A DNA stretch of 7,299 nt from NCBI GenBank assembly GCA_900547135.1, contig URFJ01000100.1, forward strand, positions 1 through 7,299, written 5' to 3'. Under the pieces are notes generated by a model. It did no database searches, was not told the origin of the DNA, and was given only the letters and a program-made list of their open reading frames with translations. Numbering within the stretch: the first letter of the stretch is position 1; each line of letters opens with the position of its first letter. Both the position numbers and the translations under genes were made by a program. Below, one piece after another: positions 1-6,271 of the stretch. This DNA is from an uncultured Eubacteriales bacterium (GTDB lineage Bacteria; Bacillota; Clostridia; Christensenellales; CAG-138).

Positions 1-41
1 CCCCATCTAAACACGAATAAACAGTGACCGAATTAATTTTT

Positions 42-70
42 ATTATAACAACTTATTTCCAAGTTGACAA
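42..70 (-). promoter_or_regulatory. Sigma-A-like promoter firing out of the left edge
   Basis: On the minus strand, TTGTCA (70-65) is separated by exactly 17 bases from a perfect TATAAT (47-42), which predicts a transcription start near position 35. The surrounding DNA (1-213) is AT-rich and carries no convincing gene, so this is most simply the promoter of a minus-strand gene lying beyond the left edge. A 7-bp inverted repeat, ACTTTTA...TAAAAGT (93-99 and 104-110), lies about 23 bp upstream of the -35 and could be a regulator site, though in such AT-rich DNA it may be chance. Confidence 0.6.
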
Positions 71-213
71 ACACAAACTCCATTTTATACACACTTTTAC
101 CACTAAAAGTATAGAATAAATCATTACAAATATTATAAAACGCATATGTATTCCATATAATGAACCAGCCTGCATACAAATCGCATTTATATATACATTC
201 TAAATCAGGCGCC

Positions 214-247
214 AAAAAATGGATGCCCCTTGGGGCATCCATTTTTT
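214..247 (-). terminator. Bidirectional rho-independent terminator after rpmA
   Basis: A perfect 16-bp inverted repeat (214-229 against 232-247) with a TT at its centre begins with A6 and ends with T6. It therefore gives a GC-containing hairpin followed by a U-tract on either strand. It lies 16 bases past the rpmA stop codon, so its evident job is to end the rplU-prp-rpmA transcript. The symmetry means it would also stop plus-strand transcripts coming from the left. Confidence 0.93.
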
Positions 248-262
248 GCTTAAATGAATAAA

Positions 263-556
263 TCAGTTTGCGGCCGCCTGTTCAGACGGGTACACGCTGA
301 CCTGCCTGCGCTTACGCTTAATTTCAAAGCGAACTACTCCGTACGCCATAGCAAAAAGCGTATCGTCCTTCCCGATTCCGACATTATTGCCGGGATGAAA
401 ATGAGTTCCGCGCTGCCTTACCAGAATATTGCCCGCAAGAACAAACTGGCCATCGGCACGTTTCGGGCCAAGACGTTTTGATTCGCTGTCGCGCCCGTTT
501 CGTGAACTGCCAACGCCCTTCTTATGTGCAAAAAGCTGAAGATTTATATTCATCAT
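263..556 (-). CDS. rpmA: Large-subunit ribosomal protein L27 with cleavable N-terminus
   Basis: This encodes bL27, a 50S protein whose N-terminal tail reaches toward the peptidyl-transferase centre. The 97-residue product carries the family signatures LQLFAHKKG (residues 6-14), GRDSESKRLG and HFHPGNNVGIGKDDTLFA. The first nine residues, ending LQLF, match the Firmicutes-type extension that Prp cleaves just before AHKKG. I chose the ATG at 556-554. It follows a strong GGAGGTG (570-564) by 7 bases, and a second ATG comes immediately after it. A longer reading from TTG at 577 would put the ribosome binding site inside the gene and is unlikely. The gene starts 4 bases after the prp stop, its ribosome binding site lies inside prp, and it is the last gene of the operon. 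Identification is secure; only the choice between the two adjacent ATGs is open. Confidence 0.97.
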   Translation of the reverse strand: MMNINLQLFAHKKGVGSSRNGRDSESKRLGPKRADGQFVLAGNILVRQRGTHFHPGNNVGIGKDDTLFAMAYGVVRFEIKRKRRQVSVYPSEQAAAN

Positions 557-560
557 CGTA

Positions 561-890
561 CTACACCTCCCTTTCAATCAATCTGAGGTATCCGCAATAG
601 TTTCCTTCTATGGATTTTAAACCCAATAGCATTGTCTCAAGGATTATTTCAGCGCTATTCCACTCATCAGCGGATATGCCCTTATCGAGCATGCAGGTTA
701 AACTGCCTTCCTTGATTTCGTGTGATACCCGCAGACCCAGATACTCGGATAAACCCATTATCGCTGTCTGAGTAAGGGCGGACACCGCGCTGCACACGAT
801 GTCTTCGCCGCTCATGGCGTATCCCGTGTGTCCGTTTGCTTTAAATCCCGCTATTCTTCCGCGGGATCGGAAAACTGTGATCTCAGTCAA
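561..890 (-). CDS. prp: Prp, cysteine protease that matures L27
   Basis: This is a 109-residue member of the Prp (YsxB) family, a small cytoplasmic cysteine protease known in Firmicutes to remove the N-terminal extension of L27. The family core is visible as GHTGYAMSGEDIVCSAVSALTQT at about residues 20-42. His21 and Cys33 fit the catalytic pair, with Asp30 nearby. The gene lies between rplU and rpmA, and the downstream rpmA product carries the expected LQLF/AHKKG site, so enzyme and substrate are encoded together. The start is most likely the TTG at 890-888: an AAAGGG sits 8 bases upstream, and no ATG or GTG fits before the in-frame stop at 911-909. Eighteen bases separate it from rplU. A TTG start with a modest ribosome binding site may keep expression below that of the ribosomal proteins, which is an inference. 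Confidence 0.93.
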   Translation of the reverse strand: MTEITVFRSRGRIAGFKANGHTGYAMSGEDIVCSAVSALTQTAIMGLSEYLGLRVSHEIKEGSLTCMLDKGISADEWNSAEIILETMLLGLKSIEGNYCGYLRLIEREV

Positions 891-908
891 TTCAATTACC
901 CTTTGATC

Positions 909-1214
909 TCAGCTAAGCGCAGTTACCTTGACCATGGTGTATGGCTGACGGTGCCCTTGCTTTTTTCTGTAGTTCTTCTTTGGCTTATACTTAAATACAA
1001 CTACTTTTTTGCCCTTGCCATGCTCAATGACCTTAGCGTTTGCCGACGCGCCCTTTACAACAGGAGTACCTATCTTAACGCCATTATCATCTACAAGCAT
1101 CAATACGTCAAAGGAAACCACGTCGCCAACTTCAGCATTTAGCTTTTCTACTACGATCTCATCGCCTACGCTTACGTTGTACTGTTTTCCTCCTGTACGA
1201 ATTATAGCATACAT
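909..1214 (-). CDS. rplU: Large-subunit ribosomal protein L21
   Basis: This encodes bL21, a 50S protein that binds 23S rRNA. The 101-residue length is normal for the family. The sequence opens with the typical MYAIIRTGGKQYNVSVGD, has the central VSFDVLMLVDDNGVKIGTP segment, and ends with the basic signature KYKPKKNYRKKQGHRQPYTMVKV at about residues 76-98. The ATG at 1214-1212 follows GGAGGT (1230-1225) by 10 bases. It is the first gene of the rplU-prp-rpmA operon and has its own promoter and a structured leader (see those entries), which suggests autoregulation by a ribosomal protein. Confidence 0.98.
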   Translation of the reverse strand: MYAIIRTGGKQYNVSVGDEIVVEKLNAEVGDVVSFDVLMLVDDNGVKIGTPVVKGASANAKVIEHGKGKKVVVFKYKPKKNYRKKQGHRQPYTMVKVTALS

Positions 1215-1296
1215 ACCTAAACTTACCTCCTCTTACCAGTCTCGCCCGAATTCGGCGGTTTCAGCAACACTTTAAGGCCGAAACGGAGCGGCTCAC
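1215..1296 (-). ncRNA. Structured 5' leader of rplU, probable L21 leader
   Basis: The predicted 5' UTR of about 82 nt holds two hairpins. The first pairs GTTTCGGC (1284-1277) with GCTGAAAC (1265-1258), giving 8 pairs including one G-U and an 11-nt loop. The second pairs CGCC with GGCG within 1257-1243 and ends 12 nt before the ribosome binding site at 1230-1225. A leader upstream of rplU/ysxB/rpmA is a known family in low-GC Gram-positive bacteria, thought to mediate autoregulation. Position, size and operon content match that family. The family assignment rests on context and a hand-drawn fold, not on a covariance search. Confidence 0.6.
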
Positions 1297-1302
1297 CAAA
1301 GT

Positions 1303-1332
1303 ATACTATCATAGTCAATAGTCTAATGTCAA
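1303..1332 (-). promoter_or_regulatory. Promoter of the rplU-prp-rpmA operon
   Basis: A perfect TTGACA (1332-1327) is followed after 18 bases by TAGTAT (1308-1303), which matches the -10 consensus at four of six positions. The start of transcription would fall near 1296. The promoter lies in the gap between pheT and rplU, so the ribosomal operon need not depend on read-through from pheST. Confidence 0.72.
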
Positions 1333-1360
1333 CTTTATTTTAACATAAAATCTAGCCGTT

Positions 1361-1375
1361 TGCGCCATCAGCGCA
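1361..1375 (-). other. Short hairpin around the pheT stop codon
   Basis: TGCGC and GCGCA arms (5 bp each) flank a 5-base loop that contains most of the pheT TGA (1370-1368). What follows is AACGGCTAGATTTTATG, without a proper U-tract, so this is at best a weak terminator. No other terminator is visible before the rplU promoter, so some pheST transcription may run into rplU. Confidence 0.3.
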
Positions 1376-3764
1376 GCTTTGCTCCGGTTCTGGCGTTCAA
1401 GCTTTCCATTATGGAGGCCACCGCCGCCGTTATTTCCTCATCTACAAGGGTGTGGTCAGGACTGCGAAGCAGGAATGAATATGCCATACTCTTTTTCCCA
1501 TCCGGAACTCCTTTCCCGCGGTATACGTCAAACAGGGATATATCATCAATAATAACGCCTGTTTCGGCCATTAGTATAGACCTGGCGACATCGTCCGCGC
1601 AAACGCTTTCATCCACGATTACCGCTATATCCCGCTTTACAACCGGATACTTTGGAATTGGACTATAAGCGCGTACCGGTTGATTAAGCCCGAATAGCTT
1701 GTCAAAGGATAGCTCGCAGACGAAGACGCGTGCCGTAATATCATACGAAGCCAGCGTATCGGGGTGAACCGCCCCCATCTCTCCTATTTCCTCTCCATTC
1801 ACCATTAATACGGCATTCTGGCCTGGTTGAAAATGGTTGCTGTAACCAACCCTAAACGCCGCATCCTTTATGCCAAATCCCATAAGAAGCGACTCGACCG
1901 TACCTTTTAAGGTGAAAAAATTCTCTTGTTCCATGTATGCGATGCAGATATTTTTCCTCTGCTCAGGCAGGGACGGGTTATTGTTTATATGCACGTTTCC
2001 TATCTCAAAAAAACGGTTATGCTCCGTACGCCTGTTTAAATTTATAGCCAGCGATCTAAGCATTCCAGGAATCAAGGTGGTTCTCATTAGGCTTTGATCC
2101 TGGCCAAAGGGGTTCATTATTTTTACTGCAAGCCTTCTTTCATCCATTGTCCCCAGCTTTAGCGATGAAAGCTCATCCGGAGACATAAAGTTATAGTTAT
2201 ACATTTCACAGGCGCCTAAAGCGGCAAGCAAATCCTTAGCCCTATCCTCCGCCTTAAACACGGCGCTTATGGAACCGCAGAAGGTTTCACCGCTCATAAG
2301 CGTAGGGTTTATCCTCTCATATCCGTAGAGGCGCGCAATCTCCTCGGCAATATCCCAGTCGGTTTCAATGCCGCTTTCAATATCAACCCTGTAATGCGGC
2401 ACCTTTATCCTCAGCTTTTCACCGTCAATATCCGCCGGTATATTTATGGTCTCAAGAAGTCCCGCCATATCCTGCGGCCCAAGATCAAGGTTGTTTATCC
2501 GGTTAATGTGCCGCCAGTCCGCTTCGACGACGCGTTCGTTTATATCAGTTCCGCATACGTCGATAGTACCGCCTATTACCCTGCCGACGTTGAGGCTGTC
2601 GACCAGTTCAATCGCCCTTTTAACAGCTTTCATAGCGTTTACAGGCTCTACGCCTCTCATGAAGCGTATAGCTGAGTCGGTAGTATAATGCAGCTTTCTT
2701 GTAGTGGAACGAATGCTGCTACCCTTGAAAACCGCTGATTCAAATAACGTAGCCCTTGTATTAGACGCTATTTCAGAGTTCTCTCCCCCCATTACGCCAG
2801 CTATACCAACCCCCTTTTGGGGATCAGCTATTAAAAGCATGTCTGGAGTAACGTCACGCCGCTTTCCGTCCAGAGTTATAACGGTTTCTCCTTCAAAAGC
2901 GTTGCGCACTATAATATGCCCCCCATCAACGCACGCAAGGTCAAACGCGTGCATCGGGTGGCCATACTCCACCATTACTAAGTTTGTTATATCTACTATG
3001 TTGTTGATAGGCCTAAGGCCTACACTTCTCAGCTTTTTCTGCATCCATCTGGGCGAGGGCCCGATCCTTAGATCGGTTACAGCCCTTGCGCAATACCTGG
3101 GACAAAGCTCGCTATTATCTACTGTTACCTTGGCGTACTCCGATATATCGCCGACTCCTGTTACGTCTTTAATATCCGGTTCAATGAACTTCTGTCCCAA
3201 AGCGGCGGCCGCCTCGCGGCACATTCCGATGATGCTCTGGCAATCCGCCCTGTTAGGTGTAAGCTCTATATCGAATATAACCGAATCAAGCCCGAACGCT
3301 TCCTGAACGCTTTGTCCATCCGTGTGGGATTCATTGAAAATAAGGACCTCGTCAAGACCGGCGCCCTCATAGTCGGCGTCGGTAAGGCCAAGCTCACGGC
3401 CTCCGCAGAACATTCCCTGGCTTTCTATCCCGCGAAGGCTTGTAGGCTTGATTTCGGTTCCGTCGTGAAGCACCGCACCGCAAAGCGCCACGGGAACCTG
3501 CGCGCCTTCATATACCCTCTTTGAATTGGTGACAATCTGGATAGGCTCGTCCGATCCTATGCCTACCGTGCAAATCCTAAGCTTCTCGGCCTGCGGATGC
3601 GGGGCTATGTTATTTATAGTGCAGACGACTACATTTTTTATCCCTGGCATTTCATCAGCCACCTCGGATACTTCAAATCCCCTCCACATAAGCTTCTCTA
3701 CGAACTCATCTATAGTAACGTTGAAATCAACGTATTCTTTTAGCCATCTCAGCGGTAATTTCAT
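1368..3764 (-). CDS. pheT: Phenylalanine--tRNA ligase, beta subunit
   Basis: This encodes the large subunit of the cytoplasmic alpha2-beta2 enzyme that charges tRNA-Phe. The 798-residue length is normal for bacterial PheT. In order: an N-terminal part with an EMAP/tRNA-binding domain at about 40-155 (PHPQAEKLRICTV at 55-67, then SLRGIESQGMFCGGRELGL); the B3/B4 region that in this family holds the editing site at about 215-390 (IVDITNLVMVEYGHPMHAFDL near 256-276, then RGVEP); a B5 domain at about 405-485 ending DWDIAEEIARLYGYERI; a catalytic-like core at about 495-690 (MRTTLIPGMLRSL); and a C-terminal anticodon-binding FDX-ACB domain at about 700-798 (YSPIPKYPVVKRDIAVIVD). The ATG at 3764-3762 follows AAAGGGGG by 8 bases and lies 14 bases after the pheS stop, so the two are cotranscribed under the T-box. 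The reading frame is intact. Confidence 0.98.
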   Translation of the reverse strand: MKLPLRWLKEYVDFNVTIDEFVEKLMWRGFEVSEVADEMPGIKNVVVCTINNIAPHPQAEKLRICTVGIGSDEPIQIVTNSKRVYEGAQVPVALCGAVLHDGTEIKPTSLRGIESQGMFCGGRELGLTDADYEGAGLDEVLIFNESHTDGQSVQEAFGLDSVIFDIELTPNRADCQSIIGMCREAAAALGQKFIEPDIKDVTGVGDISEYAKVTVDNSELCPRYCARAVTDLRIGPSPRWMQKKLRSVGLRPINNIVDITNLVMVEYGHPMHAFDLACVDGGHIIVRNAFEGETVITLDGKRRDVTPDMLLIADPQKGVGIAGVMGGENSEIASNTRATLFESAVFKGSSIRSTTRKLHYTTDSAIRFMRGVEPVNAMKAVKRAIELVDSLNVGRVIGGTIDVCGTDINERVVEADWRHINRINNLDLGPQDMAGLLETINIPADIDGEKLRIKVPHYRVDIESGIETDWDIAEEIARLYGYERINPTLMSGETFCGSISAVFKAEDRAKDLLAALGACEMYNYNFMSPDELSSLKLGTMDERRLAVKIMNPFGQDQSLMRTTLIPGMLRSLAINLNRRTEHNRFFEIGNVHINNNPSLPEQRKNICIAYMEQENFFTLKGTVESLLMGFGIKDAAFRVGYSNHFQPGQNAVLMVNGEEIGEMGAVHPDTLASYDITARVFVCELSFDKLFGLNQPVRAYSPIPKYPVVKRDIAVIVDESVCADDVARSILMAETGVIIDDISLFDVYRGKGVPDGKKSMAYSFLLRSPDHTLVDEEITAAVASIMESLNARTGAKLR

Positions 3765-3778
3765 CCTTTTGTCCCCCT

Positions 3779-4801
3779 TTAGAACTGCTTTAGAAACCTT
3801 GCGTCATTCTCATAGTGCAAGCGTATGTCGGGTATCCCATATTTCAAATTGGCTACCCTGTCAACGCCTACGCCAAAGGCAAACGCGCTCCATTCCTTCG
3901 GATCAAGGCCGCAGTTTTCAATCTCGTGAGGATTTGTCACCCCGCAACCCATTATTTCAAGCCAGCCCGTTCCCTTGCATACCCTGCACCCCTTGCCGCC
4001 GCATATGGTGCAGGATATATCCACCTCGGCCGATGGTTCTGTAAACGGGAAATAGCTTGGGCGGAAGCGCGTCTTAACATCTGCTCCAAAGACCGCGTGC
4101 ACAAAAGCCGATACTGTCCCCTTCAGATCGCCAAACGTAACGCTTTTATCAACAACTAGGCCCTCTATCTGCATGAATATTGGGCTATGGCTAGCGTCTA
4201 CTTCATCCACCCTAAAGCAGCGTCCAGGTATCACAAGCCTGAATGGCGGCTTTACAGTCATAAGCGCCCTTGCCTCGCATGGAGTCGTATGGGTCCTTAA
4301 GACCACCTTATCGTTTATGTAAAAGGTGTCCTGCATGTCCCTCGCAGGATGATCTGGCGGCATATTGAGCTTTGTGAAGTTGAGGTCGTCGTATTCAATC
4401 TCAGGTCCGTCAAACGTTGTGAACCCCATTCCTATCAGAGCGTCCCTAATCTCGCGGTACACGAGCGTAAGCGGATGTAGATGGCCGCCTGGCAGTATAT
4501 GCCTTCCAGGTTCGGTTACATCTATCCTTTCCCTTTCAAACCTGAGCTGCTGCGCAATTTGAGCCATTATCTGCCTGCGCCTGTTTATCCCCTCTTCTAG
4601 CTCCTGCTTAACAATGTTGGCCATCTTTCCAATCTCAGCCCTCATTTCCTTGCTTAGCTTACCCATGCCGCGAAGTATTTCGGTCAGCTTGCCGTTTCTA
4701 CCCAGAGTTGATATATAGATTTCCTCAAGTTCCGAGTCAGTCTTAGCGGCATCAAGGGAAGCAAGCGCCTCCTTTTTAATCTCATCCAATCGGTTGATCA
4801 T
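3779..4801 (-). CDS. pheS: Phenylalanine--tRNA ligase, alpha (catalytic) subunit
   Basis: This encodes the class II catalytic subunit of phenylalanyl-tRNA synthetase. The 340-residue product has an N-terminal coiled-coil arm (about 1-90), motif 2 around GRCFRVDEVDASHSPIFMQIEG (193-214), and motif 3 GVGVDRVANLKYGIPDIR (310-327), ending ENDARFLKQF. CTICGGKGCRVCKGTGW holds four cysteines (264, 267, 272, 275) in the spacing common in Firmicutes PheS. The start is the ATG at 4801-4799, behind AGGAGG (4819-4814). The frame stays open to an ATG at 4840, but that codon lies inside the T-box terminator and would put the ribosome binding site within the gene. Small departures from common forms include RTHTTPCEARAL where RTHTSPVQAR is usual, and GCGVTNPHEIENCG where GAGMVHPxVLE is usual. 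The gene is first in pheST and controlled by the upstream T-box. Confidence 0.98.
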   Translation of the reverse strand: MINRLDEIKKEALASLDAAKTDSELEEIYISTLGRNGKLTEILRGMGKLSKEMRAEIGKMANIVKQELEEGINRRRQIMAQIAQQLRFERERIDVTEPGRHILPGGHLHPLTLVYREIRDALIGMGFTTFDGPEIEYDDLNFTKLNMPPDHPARDMQDTFYINDKVVLRTHTTPCEARALMTVKPPFRLVIPGRCFRVDEVDASHSPIFMQIEGLVVDKSVTFGDLKGTVSAFVHAVFGADVKTRFRPSYFPFTEPSAEVDISCTICGGKGCRVCKGTGWLEIMGCGVTNPHEIENCGLDPKEWSAFAFGVGVDRVANLKYGIPDIRLHYENDARFLKQF

Positions 4802-4819
4802 CTGACAGCTTTTCCTCCT

Positions 4820-4862
4820 AAAAAATATAAGCGCATACATCCCAAAGGGACGAGTGCGCTTT
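4820..4862 (-). terminator. T-box attenuator terminator
   Basis: AAGCGCA (4862-4856 region) pairs with TGCGCTT (4835-4829), and an inner CGTCCC/GGGATG helix with one G-U closes over a short loop. A U-rich run follows, ending in six Ts at 4825-4820. The left arm includes CTCGTCCC, which the antiterminator also needs, so the two structures exclude each other. The pheS ribosome binding site begins on the next base, so only read-through transcripts can be translated. Confidence 0.93.
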
Positions 4863-5105
4863 CTCGTGGTACCACCCTAATTCATTCTGCATTGAAACTA
4901 ATCCAATTACAAAACCTCTTAGCTGTATCGGGCTTGCCCGTCTTTGGCTACCCGTCCGGATTTTTATTTATCGCGGATTTCACCAAAGCTGCTCCAGGAC
5001 GAACTGCTTCATGGCCTTAACGCGGTTTGCTTTCAGCCAGAGGCAAACCTCTCTTAATGCGCCTATAGCCGTGATTTGACCCTTCATCGCATTACTCTAT
5101 TGAAT
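4820..5105 (-). ncRNA. T-box riboswitch (tRNA-Phe) of pheST
   Basis: This leader RNA binds tRNA-Phe and lets transcription proceed when the tRNA is uncharged. All parts can be read. Stem I has AGAGAG (5054-5049), a GGTTTGC/GCAAACC helix (5049-5043 with 5030-5024) and GCTGAAAG (5037-5030). A UUC phenylalanine codon at 5003-5001 is followed by GUCCUGGAGC, the usual place for the specifier. Stem II pairs CTTTGG (4988-4983) with CCAAAG (4947-4942), and stem III is CGGGC-AA-GCCCG (4940-4929). The T-box GGGTGGTACC carries TGGT at 4874-4871, matching ACCA at the tRNA end. The antiterminator pairs AGGG plus ACGAG with CTCGTCCCT (4854-4846), leaving the 7-nt bulge expected of the family. The competing terminator follows directly. 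Confidence 0.95.
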
Positions 5106-5111
5106 TATGCC

Positions 5112-5140
5112 ATTATATCACAGGTATTATTATGGATCAA
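5112..5140 (-). promoter_or_regulatory. Promoter of the T-box/pheST operon
   Basis: TTGATC (5140-5135), 17 bases, then a perfect TATAAT (5117-5112) on the minus strand. Transcription would start near 5105, about 10 bases before stem I of the T-box, which is the normal arrangement. A palindrome lies across the -35 (separate entry). Confidence 0.8.
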
Positions 5141-5150
5141 TATCCATAAT
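5129..5150. repeat. 22-bp interrupted palindrome over the pheST -35
   Basis: Perfect 9-bp arms ATTATGGAT (5129-5137) and ATCCATAAT (5142-5150) surround CAAT. The centre falls inside the -35 box of the pheST promoter. No U-tract follows, so it is not a terminator, and it lies upstream of the predicted transcript. Its shape is that of a dimeric repressor operator, but no regulator is identified. Confidence 0.55.
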
Positions 5151-5274
5151 CGATACGGTTATGCTCCTAAAAATCTTATCAACTAATCAGTTAGATTATT
5201 GTTTTATAGAACGGTAAGTAATCAATACAGCTATTTATTTATATAAACATTTTAAGTCCATCTGTCGTAATTTG

Positions 5275-5303
5275 TTGCATGTCCCGCCATTAAGTTATAT
5301 AAT
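5275..5303 (+). promoter_or_regulatory. Promoter of the DegV-family gene
   Basis: TTGCAT (5275-5280), 17 bases, then a perfect TATAAT (5298-5303) on the plus strand. Transcription would start near 5310, giving a leader of about 45 nt. An imperfect AT-rich inverted repeat (AATATTAA at 5301-5308, TTAATATT at 5322-5329) overlaps the -10 and the start point. The promoter is divergent from that of pheST; the two -35 boxes are about 135 bp apart. Confidence 0.65.
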
Positions 5304-5354
5304 ATTAAATGGATTCATTCATTAATATTATAAAGCTTAATTAAGGAGTGTATC

Positions 5355-6239
5355 ATGAGTTTTGTTATTACCACCGAATCCAATTCGGAAATCCCCTACC
5401 AGTGGGAGGATGAAAACGGCTTTTCCGTAATGAGAATGCCGTATACATATGATGGTCTGGAACGATACTACGATTTAGGAAGAGAAACCGATATACCCGC
5501 TTTTTTCAAGCGTCTACGCGAAGGAACGGTTGTTACCACAGCCCAGCGGAATCCTGCTGAAATAGAGGAATACTTTGAGCCGTATTTAAAGCGGGGAAAC
5601 GATATACTGCATATAGCGTTTTCATCAAAAATGTCAGGCACCTTCAGCAACGAATGCATAGCAAGGAATGAGCTTTTGGAAAAATACCCTGAACGAAGAA
5701 TTGAGTTGGTTGATACGCTTGCCATATCAATGCCGCTTGGACAGCTTGTGGGAGTAGCACTCGAAATGCGAAGGGCAGGAAAATCCCTTGATGAAATACG
5801 CGACTGGGTGGAGGATAATAAGATGAAATCATGCTCCCTTTTCGCGGTAGAAAGCCTAGAATATCTTCGTAGAGGAGGCCGGATTTCAAACACGGCTGCG
5901 TTTTTTGGAACGGCGCTTCAGCTTAAACCCATATTGACCGTAGGCCCTGACGGTCTTGTGATTCCAGTTGCAAAGATAAAGGGTCAAAGAAAGGCAATTA
6001 AATATATTCTGGAGGGATGCGCCTCTACAATAGAACGACCCGATGCTCAAACCGTATATATTTGCCATGCCGATTGTCCAGGAGACGCCAGTATGTTAAA
6101 ATCACAGGTAGAAGAGTTGATTAAGCCAAAAGAGGTAGTAATTCGTCCTGTTGGTCCTGTAATAGGCTCCCACTGCGGTCCGGGAACGCTGGCCCTCGTC
6201 TATTTTGGAAAGGGGCGCGACAAGCTGTTATTGAAGTAA
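5355..6239 (+). CDS. DegV-family (FakB-like) fatty-acid-binding protein
   Basis: This is a 294-residue protein of full DegV-family length, with no signal peptide or membrane segment. Members bind a single fatty acid; the characterised FakB proteins present it to the kinase FakA for phosphorylation and phospholipid synthesis. Family marks are TTAQRNPAE (61-69), FSSKMSGTF (89-97), SLEYLRRGGRIS (167-178), KPILTVGPDGLVIPVAKIKGQRKA (191-214) and the C-terminal GPVIGSHCGPGTLAL (267-281), whose His273 corresponds to the conserved histidine near the lipid carboxylate. The N-terminal TESNSEIP (7-14) has Glu where DSTxDLP is more common. The ATG at 5355 follows AAGGAG by 6 bases. No fakA-like gene is in the window, so membership is sure but whether it serves a fatty acid kinase is not. 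It probably shares a transcript with the next gene. Confidence 0.92.
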   Translation: MSFVITTESNSEIPYQWEDENGFSVMRMPYTYDGLERYYDLGRETDIPAFFKRLREGTVVTTAQRNPAEIEEYFEPYLKRGNDILHIAFSSKMSGTFSNECIARNELLEKYPERRIELVDTLAISMPLGQLVGVALEMRRAGKSLDEIRDWVEDNKMKSCSLFAVESLEYLRRGGRISNTAAFFGTALQLKPILTVGPDGLVIPVAKIKGQRKAIKYILEGCASTIERPDAQTVYICHADCPGDASMLKSQVEELIKPKEVVIRPVGPVIGSHCGPGTLALVYFGKGRDKLLLK

Positions 6240-6271
6240 TTAATCTATTTCTTAATTAGGAGCAAACGCAT

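Noticed and set aside
64..91. Possible plus-strand promoter TTGACA-N16-TATACA that could make a small RNA ending at the 214-247 hairpin
   Set aside because: The -35 is largely the reverse of the better minus-strand promoter's -35 (TTGTCA), and the -10 matches only four of six positions. A small RNA of about 150 nt cannot be excluded but is not supported.
33..242. 69-codon minus-strand open frame in the left intergenic region
   Set aside because: Its start lies inside the terminator hairpin, there is no ribosome binding site, the composition is that of AT-rich non-coding DNA, and it resembles no family I recognise.
254..577. Plus-strand frame opposite rpmA, and rpmA extended to TTG at 577
   Set aside because: The first is an antisense shadow of L27. 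The second would include the ribosome binding site and overlap the end of prp.
2704..3306. 200-codon plus-strand frame opposite pheT, and the other antisense frames over pheS and pheT
   Set aside because: They are mirror frames of strongly conserved synthetase genes and show no recognisable protein motif.
4802..4840. N-terminal extension of PheS starting at ATG 4840
   Set aside because: It lies inside the T-box terminator and U-tract, with the ribosome binding site downstream of it. The family N-terminus fits the ATG at 4801.
5183..5194. CTAA-TCAG-TTAG inverted repeat between the divergent promoters
   Set aside because: Four-base arms in AT-rich DNA are expected by chance.
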